A stretch of DNA of 33,133 bases from contig JAJYTH010000035.1 in NCBI GenBank assembly GCA_021793175.1, positions 1 to 33,133 of the forward strand, given 5' to 3'. Every line of letters starts with the position of its first letter. Positions within the stretch are counted from its first letter, which is position 1. Under the pieces are notes generated by a model that was not told the origin of the DNA, ran no database searches, and worked only from the letters and a program-made list of their open reading frames with translations. The position numbers and the translations under genes were made by a program. This DNA comes from Actinomycetes bacterium. Its GTDB lineage: Bacteria > Actinomycetota > Actinomycetes > Mycobacteriales > Pseudonocardiaceae. This document shows positions 7,510 through 14,575 of the stretch, piece after piece.

Positions 7510-8688
7510 GTGTCCGGTTCCGTGATTCTGGGTGCCGCTCGTACCCCCATCGGTCGGCTTCTCGGTTCGTTGAAGGACTTCTCTGGCGCACAGCTCGGTG
7601 GAGTCGCCATCAAGGCGGCCCTGGAGCGGGCCGGTGTGTCCCCCGACGCCGTCCAGTACACGATCATGGGGCAGGTGCTCACCGCGGGCGCGGGACAGAT
7701 TCCGGCGCGGCAGGCGGCCGTGGCCGCGGGTATTCCGATGGAGGTCCCCGCGCTGACGATCAACAAGGTGTGCCTGTCGGGGCTCGACGCGATCGCCCTG
7801 GCCGACCAGCTGATCCGTGCGGGTGAGTTCGATCTCGTCGTGGCGGGTGGGCAGGAGTCGATGTCGCAGGCCCCGCACCTGCTGCCGAAGTCGCGTACCG
7901 GCGTGAAGTACGGCGACGCCACGCTGGTGGACCACATGGCCCACGACGGTTTATTCTGCGCGTTCGACCAGATGGCGATGGGGGAGTCCACCGAGCGGTA
8001 CAACGCCCGCTACGGGTTGACCCGTGAGGAGCAGGACGCTTTCTCGGCGCGCTCGCACCAGCGTGCGGCCAAGGCTGCGGCCAACGGCGTCTTCGACGAC
8101 GAGCTCGTGGCCGTGGAGATTCCCCAGCGTAAGGGCGACCCGGTGCTGTTCACCGCAGACGAGGGGGTGCGGGCCGACACGACCGCCGAGGGGTTGGCGA
8201 GGCTCCGCCCGGCGTTCGCCGCGGACGGCACCATCACCGCGGGCTCGTCGTCGCAGATCTCCGACGGTGCCGCGGCCGTGGTCGTGGCGAGCAAGGCCAA
8301 GGCCGAGGAGCTAGGCATCACGCCGCTGGCCGAGATCGGTGCGCACGGCGTGGTGGCGGGTCCGGACGCCAGCCTGCACGAACAGCCGTCCAACGCCATT
8401 AAGGCGGCGTTGGCCAAGGCGAAGCTGGAGGCCGACGCGCTCGACCTCGTGGAGATCAACGAGGCGTTCGCGGCCGTGGGTCTGGTGTCGGCACGCCAGC
8501 TCGGCCTTGATGAAGAGAAGGTCAACGTCAACGGCGGCGCGATCGCGCTCGGCCACCCCATCGGAGCGTCGGGTGCGCGTCTCGTGGTGCACCTGGTGCA
8601 CGAACTCCGTCGCCGGGGCGGCGGGCTCGGCGCTGCCGCGCTGTGCGGTGGTGGCGGCCAGGGCGATGCGCTGTTGCTCAAGGTCTGA
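7510..8688 (+). CDS. Acetyl-CoA acetyltransferase (thiolase)
   Basis: 392 residues. The GTG at 7510 is chosen because AGGAGG (7498-7503) lies 6 nt upstream and the protein then begins like other thiolases ([13 protein letters not shown]); an earlier in-frame ATG at 7426 adds 28 unrelated residues. It condenses two acetyl-CoA to acetoacetyl-CoA or runs in reverse in beta-oxidation. All catalytic residues are in place: acyl-accepting C88 (NKVCLSG), H349 in the [14 protein letters not shown] block, and C379 ([11 protein letters not shown]). Length and spacing match biosynthetic thiolases of the PhaA/AtoB/FadA4 group. The gene is divergent from methylmalonyl-CoA epimerase, as with FadA4 in M. tuberculosis, and is followed by a strong hairpin. 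Cytoplasmic tetramer by family knowledge. Confidence 0.96.
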   Translation: MSGSVILGAARTPIGRLLGSLKDFSGAQLGGVAIKAALERAGVSPDAVQYTIMGQVLTAGAGQIPARQAAVAAGIPMEVPALTINKVCLSGLDAIALADQLIRAGEFDLVVAGGQESMSQAPHLLPKSRTGVKYGDATLVDHMAHDGLFCAFDQMAMGESTERYNARYGLTREEQDAFSARSHQRAAKAAANGVFDDELVAVEIPQRKGDPVLFTADEGVRADTTAEGLARLRPAFAADGTITAGSSSQISDGAAAVVVASKAKAEELGITPLAEIGAHGVVAGPDASLHEQPSNAIKAALAKAKLEADALDLVEINEAFAAVGLVSARQLGLDEEKVNVNGGAIALGHPIGASGARLVVHLVHELRRRGGGLGAAALCGGGGQGDALLLKV

Positions 8689-8694
8689 GTGACT

Positions 8695-8730
8695 GCCTTG
8701 TGCGCACGCCCGCGAGCGTGCGCACAAGGC
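8695..8730 (+). terminator. Perfect 15-bp hairpin after the thiolase gene
   Basis: GCCTTGTGCGCACGC (8695-8709) pairs perfectly with 8716-8730 around a 6-nt loop, starting 6 nt after the stop codon. There is no T-run. It fits the I-shaped terminators proposed for actinobacteria. Confidence 0.7.
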
Positions 8731-8769
8731 TCGAAGTAAGCGGCCTCGATCGGGAACGGCGTCTTCGGG

Positions 8770-9218
8770 GCGGCGGGTCGTGCGCGTGGCCTCTCGTGGT
8801 CTCCGTCGGCTCATCGGCGGGGTTCCCGGTGGTGGCGACCAGCTCCGTGGCGGTGGCGCGCAGCCTCGGCCACGCGGATGGCGAGCGAGCTCCTGTCGAC
8901 GAGATGCTGGCTGCCGCGCGCAGGATCGCATGTGCGGTCGACGTCCCGGTCATGATCGACGCCGAATCCGGCTACGGACTGCCGCCCGCGGAGCTGGTCG
9001 AGAGGCTGATCGAGGTAGGGGCCTCCGGCTTCAACATCGAGGACACCGACCACCGCACCGGTGCCCGTCGTCAGCCCGAGCAGCAGGCGGAGCTGTTGGC
9101 CGCGCTCGGGGTGGCGCGGGTGTCGCTGGGCGGTGGACTTCGCACGATGGTTCGGGCGGCGAACGGTCGAATCCTGGCCGACCTCGCGGAGCGCGGTTCG
9201 GTCCGACATCCGGCCTGA
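8770..9218 (+). pseudogene. Decayed isocitrate lyase/PEP mutase-family gene
   Basis: An open frame through this stretch encodes pieces of the isocitrate lyase/phosphoenolpyruvate mutase superfamily, but not a whole protein. Recognisable blocks are GFPVVATSSVAVARSLGHADGE (written here only as landmark ends GFPVV and HADGE), the metal-site-like DAESGYGLPPAELVERL, FNIEDTDH, and the C-terminal ALGVARVSLGGGL. Full members are about 250-280 residues. Here the N-terminal strand/helix is scrambled or shortened before SSAGFPVV. About 100 residues between the EDTDH block and the ALGVARVS block, where a NARVD-type motif normally lies, are missing, with the junction near 9085-9097. No plausible start with a ribosome site was found. 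The deletions are in frame, so no stop codon marks the damage. Without its barrel core it should not be an active enzyme. Confidence 0.75.
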
Positions 9219-9233
9219 TATCCACAGCCACGG

Positions 9234-10283
9234 TCAGCGGCGCGGTGCGGGCGGGCGACAGCGGATGACGGTCACGTCGCCGTCAATCTCACACTCGCCC
9301 GCCGCGTGCGGCACCACCCACGTGTCCCCTGTGGACACCGTGTGGACACTGCCGTGTTCGGCGCGTAGTCGGCCTTCGCCGCCGCTGACGACGAGCACCG
9401 AGAACGACGGGTCGAGAGCCAGGGGGCCCGCCGGGCGGAGTCGGTCGGCTCGGAAGAATGGCTGGGCCGCCGGGGCGAGCAGGTCGACTGTGGCTGCCTC
9501 GTCGGTCGCGGTGTGCCGGATCACATCCGTGAGTCGTTCCTCGTCCCACACCGAGGTGTCGAGCGCCTGCAGGGCTGTGTCGAACCCGAGGCCCAGGTGC
9601 CCCTTCGTCTCGTCGCCCAGGAAATCGCGCCACTCCAGCGTCAATGAGAAGTCGGTGGGCTGCTGCAGTTCGACGACGAACACGCCTTCGCCGATCGCGT
9701 GCGGCAGTCCCGCCGGGATGTGCACGGTGTCGCCCGGTTCCACGGTGATCGCGTTCAACGCGTTCAGCATCGTGGGCGCGTCCTGCTCGGTGACCCAGTC
9801 GCGGATGGTGCGGGCATCGAGCGCTTCCCGGAAGCCCGCGTACACGGTGGGTTCCTCGCCCTGTGTCCCCAGCACGATCCACGCTTCCGTCTTGCCGAAG
9901 TGCGAGTCGAAGTGGCGGCGTGCGAACTCGTCGTCGGGATGGAAGTGCACAGGCAGCCGTTGCCCGGCGTCGAGTAGCTTCACTAGCAGGGCGGTGGAGG
10001 TGCCGAAGGTGTCGACGTGGTCGCGGCCGAGCCAGCCGACCGGATCGGCCTTCACCGCGTCGCGCAACCATCGGCCATCGGGTAGCCGTGTCAACCCTTC
10101 GGTGCTGTGCCCGAACAACGTGGTCGTGGACGCCACCCAGTCCTCGGGGCCGAATTCGCCGCCGTGTTCGGTCCGCCCGGCGGAGGCTCCTGCTGAGCGA
10201 AGCGCGGCGATGGCCGCGCCGCCCCGGTAGAACTGTGGAGGTTGGTTCGCGGGAAGCCGGATGGGGCTCAGCGGTGCGGTCAT
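9234..10283 (-). CDS. manA: Class I mannose-6-phosphate isomerase
   Basis: 349 residues, the short form of type I phosphomannose isomerase with two cupin lobes. It interconverts mannose-6-phosphate and fructose-6-phosphate, feeding GDP-mannose synthesis for glycolipids and mannosylation. Zinc ligands are visible: H113 and H115 in LPVHFHPDD, E133 in GKTEAWIVL, and H195 in IPAGLPHAIGEG. The N-terminal lobe contains GPEDWVAS, typical of the family. The start is ATG 10283, preceded only by a weak GAGG. The gene stands alone on the minus strand between the pseudogene (15 bp from its stop) and the DUF3817 gene. Actinobacteria often carry a longer ManA near the mannose-activation genes, so this may be a second copy or a relative acting on another hexose phosphate. 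Confidence 0.9.
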   Translation of the reverse strand: MTAPLSPIRLPANQPPQFYRGGAAIAALRSAGASAGRTEHGGEFGPEDWVASTTTLFGHSTEGLTRLPDGRWLRDAVKADPVGWLGRDHVDTFGTSTALLVKLLDAGQRLPVHFHPDDEFARRHFDSHFGKTEAWIVLGTQGEEPTVYAGFREALDARTIRDWVTEQDAPTMLNALNAITVEPGDTVHIPAGLPHAIGEGVFVVELQQPTDFSLTLEWRDFLGDETKGHLGLGFDTALQALDTSVWDEERLTDVIRHTATDEAATVDLLAPAAQPFFRADRLRPAGPLALDPSFSVLVVSGGEGRLRAEHGSVHTVSTGDTWVVPHAAGECEIDGDVTVIRCRPPAPRR

Positions 10284-10552
10284 GGCCTCGGAATCTACCC
10301 GGCGAGATCCTCCCGGTGCGGCAACGATTCAGCGCGAATTCCTCCGACTCCGGGGCCCCGGGCCGGGAATTCCGACGAAGTCGATCGAGATCAACGGCAT
10401 TATCGGCGTCGTATGTACTGCCCCGGTATGTCGGTGACGGACATCACGGCTCACACTGGATACTGCGACGTCCCCGACATCGTGGTTGACGTGGTTTCCG
10501 AGTGTGCTGTGCGATCGCCTTACCCGGCGGTCAGCGATCCGAGGAGGACTCC

Positions 10553-10927
10553 TTGTCGAACAAGGCGGCTGTCTTGTTCCGTGTCGTGGCCATCGCCGAA
10601 GCCTTCTCGTGGATGGGGCTGCTGATCGGCATGTTCCTGAAGTACGTGGTGGAGCTCGGCGAGGGCGGCGTTCCGGTGTTGGGTGCTGTGCACGGCGCGC
10701 TGTTCGTCATCTACCTCGTCACGACGCTCGCGGTCGCGCGTCCCCTCGGCTGGCGGTTCGGCACGGTGGTGGTCGCCCTGCTCGCCGCGATCCCACCGTT
10801 TTTCACCTGGCTGTTCGAGAAGTGGGCGCTGCGTCGCGGCAAGCTCGACGGCCCCGAGCGGCTGCGGTACGGGGGCACCGCTTTGTACGTGCGCCGCGAC
10901 GGCGGTGACGCGGTCGCCAACGCCTGA
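10553..10927 (+). CDS. DUF3817 membrane protein
   Basis: 124 residues from a TTG start at 10553, selected because GAGGAGG (10541-10547) sits 5 nt upstream; the longer in-frame start at 10502 has no site and adds a non-conserved leader. The protein has three hydrophobic segments (about residues 6-26, 40-62 and 68-90) and then a charged cytoplasmic tail. It begins with the conserved FRVVAIAEAFSWMGLLIGM stretch (19 residues) of the DUF3817 family, small integral membrane proteins widespread in actinobacteria and of unknown function. The 269-bp region upstream (10284-10552) holds a TTGACG at 10486-10491 but no convincing matching -10. The gene ends 23 bp from the convergent MarR gene. Confidence 0.88.
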   Translation: MSNKAAVLFRVVAIAEAFSWMGLLIGMFLKYVVELGEGGVPVLGAVHGALFVIYLVTTLAVARPLGWRFGTVVVALLAAIPPFFTWLFEKWALRRGKLDGPERLRYGGTALYVRRDGGDAVANA

Positions 10928-10950
10928 ACCCTCGCGCGAGCAGCTCTCTC

Positions 10951-11451
10951 CTACTCCGTGAAGTCGCCCGCGGCCTTGCGCACCTTCGTCAACAACTCGG
11001 TGAGCTGTTCCGTCTGCCGCTGGGTGAGCCCGACGAGGCCGAAATTGATGTCGGTGATGGCCTTGGTGGCCTCCTCGCGGAGTTTCCTGCCTTCCTCGGT
11101 GATCTCGACCAGCGTCGTCCGTCGGTCGGTGGGGTGGGGGATCCGTTCGACGAGGCCGTCTTTCTCGAGCCTGTCCACGATGTTGGTCACGCTCGTCGGG
11201 TGCAGCTGAAGCCGTTCGCCCATGACCCGCATCGGCAGGCGGGAGTGCCGCGCGAAAGTCAGCAGGGTCAGCGCTTCGAACCGCGCGAAAGTCAGACCGT
11301 GCGGTTTGAGCGCGGTGTCGACGGCCGACTGAATGATCTGCTGGACGCGCATTAGCCCGGTGACGGCGGCCATCGTGGTGGAAGGCCCGATGCGGTCCTC
11401 CCAGAGTTGCGCCGCGCGCGCGATCGGGTCGAACGGCAACGGACCTTTCAT
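10951..11451 (-). CDS. MarR-family transcriptional regulator
   Basis: 166 residues from ATG 11451. A winged helix-turn-helix domain spans about residues 55-130: the recognition helix is around LHPTSVTNIVDRLEKDGLV and the wing contains the DRRTTLVEIT signature. Flanking helices form the dimer interface. MarR proteins repress divergent or own promoters and release on binding small, often aromatic or lipid-like, ligands. There is no Shine-Dalgarno; TAACTT ends 8 nt before the ATG, suggesting leaderless expression. It is divergent from the MTH1187-type gene across 89 bp, so that gene and its own promoter are the natural targets to test. A longer start at 11502 would add 17 residues and is less likely. 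Confidence 0.93.
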   Translation of the reverse strand: MKGPLPFDPIARAAQLWEDRIGPSTTMAAVTGLMRVQQIIQSAVDTALKPHGLTFARFEALTLLTFARHSRLPMRVMGERLQLHPTSVTNIVDRLEKDGLVERIPHPTDRRTTLVEITEEGRKLREEATKAITDINFGLVGLTQRQTEQLTELLTKVRKAAGDFTE

Positions 11452-11459
11452 GAGGCTCG

Positions 11460-11465
11460 AAGTTA
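11460..11465 (-). promoter_or_regulatory. Leaderless-type -10 element of the marR-like gene
   Basis: TAACTT on the minus strand ends 8 nt before the ATG at 11451 and no ribosome-binding site is present. No clear -35 is seen. Confidence 0.4.
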
Positions 11466-11540
11466 GCAGTGGTTCCCGGCAAGCTGAGGGCGGGTACGGC
11501 ATGTGCCGAGAGCCGGTCGTGAGCGAGGAGGGCGGAGACG

Positions 11541-11855
11541 ATGATCGTGGCGTTCAGTGTGAGCCCGTCGGGCGGGGAGGACGGCGGTGTCAGCGAGGCG
11601 GTGGCCCGCGCCGTGCGGGTCGTTCGGGAGTCGGGCCTGCCGAACGAGACGAACGCGATGTTCACCAACATCGAGGGCGAGTGGGACGAGGTGATGGACG
11701 TCGTCAAACGCGCCGTCGAGGCTGCGGGCGAGGGCGCCGCCCGGGTGAGTCTCGTGCTCAAGGCCGACATCCGCCCCGGACACGAGGGGCAACTGGAGGC
11801 GAAGGTCGAGCGAGTGGAACAACACTTGACGCGAAACGACGGTGGCTCCCGGTGA
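11541..11855 (+). CDS. MTH1187-family thiamine-binding protein
   Basis: 104 residues from ATG 11541, with AGGAGGG (11526-11532) 8 nt upstream. The sequence matches the MTH1187/YkoF-like (DUF77) family: a ferredoxin-like alpha/beta fold with MIVAFSVSPSG at the N-terminus, the central TNIEGEWDEVMDVVKRAVE block and the VLKADIRPGHEGQLEAKV block. Family members bind thiamine or related pyrimidines and form tetramers in the cytoplasm; some act with thiamine or hydroxymethylpyrimidine uptake. No thiamine genes or TPP riboswitch lie nearby, so the link here is by family only. It is divergent from the MarR gene, which may control it, and 63 bp upstream of the thioredoxin-TPR gene on the same strand. 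Confidence 0.88.
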   Translation: MIVAFSVSPSGGEDGGVSEAVARAVRVVRESGLPNETNAMFTNIEGEWDEVMDVVKRAVEAAGEGAARVSLVLKADIRPGHEGQLEAKVERVEQHLTRNDGGSR

Positions 11856-11918
11856 GGTCTCCCGGCAAGCCTCGGACCAGCCCTGACGGCGCCGACCGTC
11901 CATGCCAGGATGGACACC

Positions 11919-12881
11919 GTGACACAGCCACGCGGATCAGGAAGTAACTCACCAGCCGTCTCCGCCGCGCTCTCCGGAGCCGTGGACCTGTCGGCCGTGA
12001 AGGCGCGGGCCGAGGCGGCGGCACGGCAGGCGTCGCAGGGCGACGCCGGTGGCCAGGCGACGAACGGGTCGGCGAGCGGGAACGTCATCGACGTCACCGA
12101 AGCCACCTTCCAGGCAGAGGTCGTGGAGAGGTCGCTGCGGCAGCTGGTCGTGGTGGACCTGTGGGCCGACTGGTGTGGCCCCTGCAAGCAGCTCGGCCCC
12201 GTGTTGGAGAAGCTCGCGGGCGAAAGCAACGGCTCGTGGGTGCTTGCCAAGGTCGACGTGGACGCCAACCCGCGGATCTCGCAACTGTTCGGAGTCCAGT
12301 CGATCCCCACCGTCGTCGCCATCGCAGGCGGACAGCCGGTGGACGCGTTCTCGGGAGCGTTGCCCGAACCGCAGATCAGGCAGTGGTTGACGCAGCTGCT
12401 GGATGCGCTGCGCGACAAGCTCCCGGGCGTGCAGGCGGCGCAGCAGGGCGGCCCGGCGCCGGAGGAGCCGCAGGACCCTCGATTCGCCGAAGCCGAGGAC
12501 GCGTTCGAGCGGGGTGACTTCGCTGCGGCGAAGGCCGCGTATCAACGCATCCTCGACAGTGAGCCGAACAACGAGCAGGCCAAGGCGGCGTTGGTTCAGG
12601 TGCAGTTCGCCGAACGGGCCGCGAACGTCGATCCGTCGGCCGTGGCCAGGGCCGACGAGAATCCGGACGATCTCGACGCCCAGTTCGCGGCCGCTGACGC
12701 CGAAGTCGCTCGTGGCGAGGTGGAGCAAGGGTTCGCCAGGCTGATCGCCACTATCCGCAGGACGAGCGGCACCGACCGTGACCGTGCGCGGGAACACCTG
12801 GTGGGACTGTTCGAGTTGTTCGACCCCGCCGACCCGCGGATCGCCAAGGCTCGGCGCGACTTGGCCAGCGCGTTGTTCTAG
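11919..12881 (+). CDS. Thioredoxin-TPR protein (CnoX/YbbN-like)
   Basis: About 320 residues from GTG 11919, which has AGGA 8 nt upstream; an ATG at 11910 would add three residues. The N-terminal 50 residues are Ala/Ser/Gly-rich and probably flexible. Residues 55-165 form a thioredoxin domain with an intact WCGPC site (C86, C89) and the conserved cis-proline stretch SIPTVVA. Residues 190-320 contain tetratricopeptide-like helices. This layout matches E. coli CnoX (YbbN), a holdase that protects clients from oxidation and passes them to chaperones. Unlike the E. coli protein it keeps both cysteines, so redox activity is possible. M. tuberculosis Rv1324 has the same layout and also lies between FadA4 and GlgP, as here. 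It is transcribed toward the zinc peptidase, with a shared hairpin between. Confidence 0.92.
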   Translation: MTQPRGSGSNSPAVSAALSGAVDLSAVKARAEAAARQASQGDAGGQATNGSASGNVIDVTEATFQAEVVERSLRQLVVVDLWADWCGPCKQLGPVLEKLAGESNGSWVLAKVDVDANPRISQLFGVQSIPTVVAIAGGQPVDAFSGALPEPQIRQWLTQLLDALRDKLPGVQAAQQGGPAPEEPQDPRFAEAEDAFERGDFAAAKAAYQRILDSEPNNEQAKAALVQVQFAERAANVDPSAVARADENPDDLDAQFAAADAEVARGEVEQGFARLIATIRRTSGTDRDRAREHLVGLFELFDPADPRIAKARRDLASALF

Positions 12882-12930
12882 TTCTGGAAAGCCCTGAAAA
12901 ACGCGTTACTCGTGCCAGTCGAGTTGAAAA

Positions 12931-12962
12931 GGCCACCGCGTCCGGATGGTGGCGCGGTGGCC
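12931..12962. terminator. Bidirectional terminator between convergent genes
   Basis: GGCCACCGCG (12931-12940) pairs perfectly with CGCGGTGGCC (12953-12962) around a 12-nt loop. AAAA precedes and TTT follows, so both strands carry a short U-run. It lies between the convergent thioredoxin-TPR and zinc-peptidase genes. Confidence 0.8.
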
Positions 12963-12979
12963 TTTCCCGCCTCAGGGCT

Positions 12980-14431
12980 TCAGGGGTATTGCTGGCTGCA
13001 GGCCGGTGAACCCTCGTAGTAGCCGAGGCGCAACGCCTCGATCCGGGCGAACCCGTTCGCGGCGGGGTAGCCGTTGACGTCGGCGGAGATGAGGCTGCGG
13101 GGCTGGAGGAGTTCGGCGATCGCCTCGTCGAGGTCACCGGGAGAGGGCTGCAGGTTGGTGGCGCCGCTTTCGATGGCCTTGGTCCAGGCGCCCACCAGGC
13201 ACGCGGTGCGCAACCCGGCGTTGGCGTTGTCGATCGGAATGTCGAGGCCCGCCTGGATGCCCTGTACGTATCGGGACACGACCTCGGCGAACGCGGCGAA
13301 GTCGCCGAGCCCGCCCGCTGAATCCTGCCCGGTGTACTCGGCTTCCCGGTCGATGGGTTGTCCCAGTTCGGCCAGGGCGGCCATGTCGATGGAGACGGTG
13401 TTGGACTCCTGGCAGTAGGACGCAGGCGGGGTGGACATCCCTTCGGCGCACGATCCGCCCTGGTTGACGATCCGGGGTCCCGTCACGCCCGTGCCCGCGA
13501 AGGAGTCGTCGAGACTCTCCTGGAGCATGTCCATCGTGTTGTCGTTGATGGAGATGTCGCCCATGCCCGTGTCATTGGGGTCGAACGGGCGCTCGGTGAT
13601 GCGCGAGTCCACTTCGGCTTGGTTGATCTCCGCGCACGTTGCTGCGCCCTGCTCGAAGCCGAGCTGGAAAGCGTACGTGCGGTCGAACGCGGTGCCGTGC
13701 GCGCTCTGGGCGGCAGCCGACTGTCCAGGCTCGTCGCGGATGAAGAACAGCGACGCCAGCACTTGGTTGAGTCCCTCGGACGTCGACACCTTGAAGTACT
13801 CGCTGTTGCCTTCCGCAATCCACCGGAAGTACGCGCCCGTGAAGCAGTCGGCCTGTTGTTCCTTGACGATCGTCGAGGTCTGCTGGGTGATGCCGGCCTT
13901 CTCGCCGAGTCGGTACTGCACCGCGTGACCGAACTCGTGGCCGAGAACGGTTACGACGGCCATCGGCCCGAACTGTTGACGCAGCAGCGGCAGCAGGATT
14001 CCGCGGTCCCAGGCCACGAGGTCCACGGAGGGGCAGTAGAACGCGTTCATGCCGGAATCGGCCGTGTTCGCCCCGCACACCTCCAGTTCGTCTCCGGTGG
14101 GGTCGTACGACAGCAGTTCCGCCACCGGCTCGAACTCTTGGCCGAAGTGTTCGGGAAACTGTTTGCTCCAGAACGCGGACACGTCGGCGATGGCGGCGAT
14201 CGCGAGCCGGTCCTCCTCACTGTCCGACACGTTGGTGACGGACAACTCCGGGGTGGGAGCTGTGTCCTTGAGCCCGCTTTCGAAGTGTGTGATGGCCATG
14301 CCCGCGATCTGGCCCTCACTGATCGGTTCACCGTGGATCTGGTTGGCGCAAGCGGCGACCATCAGCACGGAGATGGCGGCGGCGATGGTCCGTAAGGAGC
14401 GGCGCTTTCTTCGTCCCCCTGAGCGTTCCAT
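12980..14431 (-). CDS. Neutral zinc metallopeptidase lipoprotein
   Basis: 483 residues from ATG 14431; longer in-frame starts add a Pro/Arg-rich leader and lose the promoter geometry. A basic N-terminus, hydrophobic stretch and lipobox VAAC with C28 indicate export and lipid anchoring on the outer face of the membrane. The HEFGH motif (165-169), with the preceding VVTVLGHEFGHAVQ context, and a downstream EQQADCFTG, probably supplying the third zinc ligand, identify the putative neutral zinc metallopeptidase family (YpfJ-like, PF04228 by memory). The C-terminal ~200 residues are a family-specific helical region rich in paired cysteines. Substrate unknown. No ribosome site is seen; TACTGT ends 8 nt upstream of the ATG, suggesting leaderless expression. 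Divergent from glgP. Confidence 0.9.
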   Translation of the reverse strand: MERSGGRRKRRSLRTIAAAISVLMVAACANQIHGEPISEGQIAGMAITHFESGLKDTAPTPELSVTNVSDSEEDRLAIAAIADVSAFWSKQFPEHFGQEFEPVAELLSYDPTGDELEVCGANTADSGMNAFYCPSVDLVAWDRGILLPLLRQQFGPMAVVTVLGHEFGHAVQYRLGEKAGITQQTSTIVKEQQADCFTGAYFRWIAEGNSEYFKVSTSEGLNQVLASLFFIRDEPGQSAAAQSAHGTAFDRTYAFQLGFEQGAATCAEINQAEVDSRITERPFDPNDTGMGDISINDNTMDMLQESLDDSFAGTGVTGPRIVNQGGSCAEGMSTPPASYCQESNTVSIDMAALAELGQPIDREAEYTGQDSAGGLGDFAAFAEVVSRYVQGIQAGLDIPIDNANAGLRTACLVGAWTKAIESGATNLQPSPGDLDEAIAELLQPRSLISADVNGYPAANGFARIEALRLGYYEGSPACSQQYP

Positions 14432-14439
14432 GGCAGGGG

Positions 14440-14445
14440 ACAGTA
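14440..14445 (-). promoter_or_regulatory. Leaderless-type -10 element of the zinc peptidase gene
   Basis: TACTGT on the minus strand ends 8 nt before the ATG at 14431, with no Shine-Dalgarno sequence present. Confidence 0.4.
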
Positions 14446-14561
14446 GCGGACGCCGCGGTCTTTTCGGGGCGGTCCCGGACAACTCCGGTGTGACACGGCT
14501 GACGCCGTGGGGCCCGCTGCGCGGCCGGGTGAGCGCCCGCGCCGGTCACAGCGGGTGGCGT

Positions 14562-14567
14562 TATGGT
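14562..14567 (+). promoter_or_regulatory. Leaderless-type -10 element of glgP
   Basis: TATGGT ends 8 nt before the ATG at 14576. The intervening CGATCTTC has no ribosome-binding site. No convincing -35 is seen. Confidence 0.45.
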
Positions 14568-14575
14568 CGATCTTC

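Noticed and set aside
7356-8003. Long N-terminal extension of the methylmalonyl-CoA epimerase
   Set aside because: It would overlap the thiolase gene; the epimerase family starts at the ATG at 7355, which also fits a -10 element.
10284-10552. Promoter with TTGACG (10486-10491) for the DUF3817 gene
   Set aside because: No acceptable -10 hexamer lies at 16-19 bp, so I did not list it as a feature.
10520-12418. 632-codon minus-strand frame spanning DUF3817, MarR and thioredoxin genes
   Set aside because: It overlaps three well-supported genes and has no family signature.
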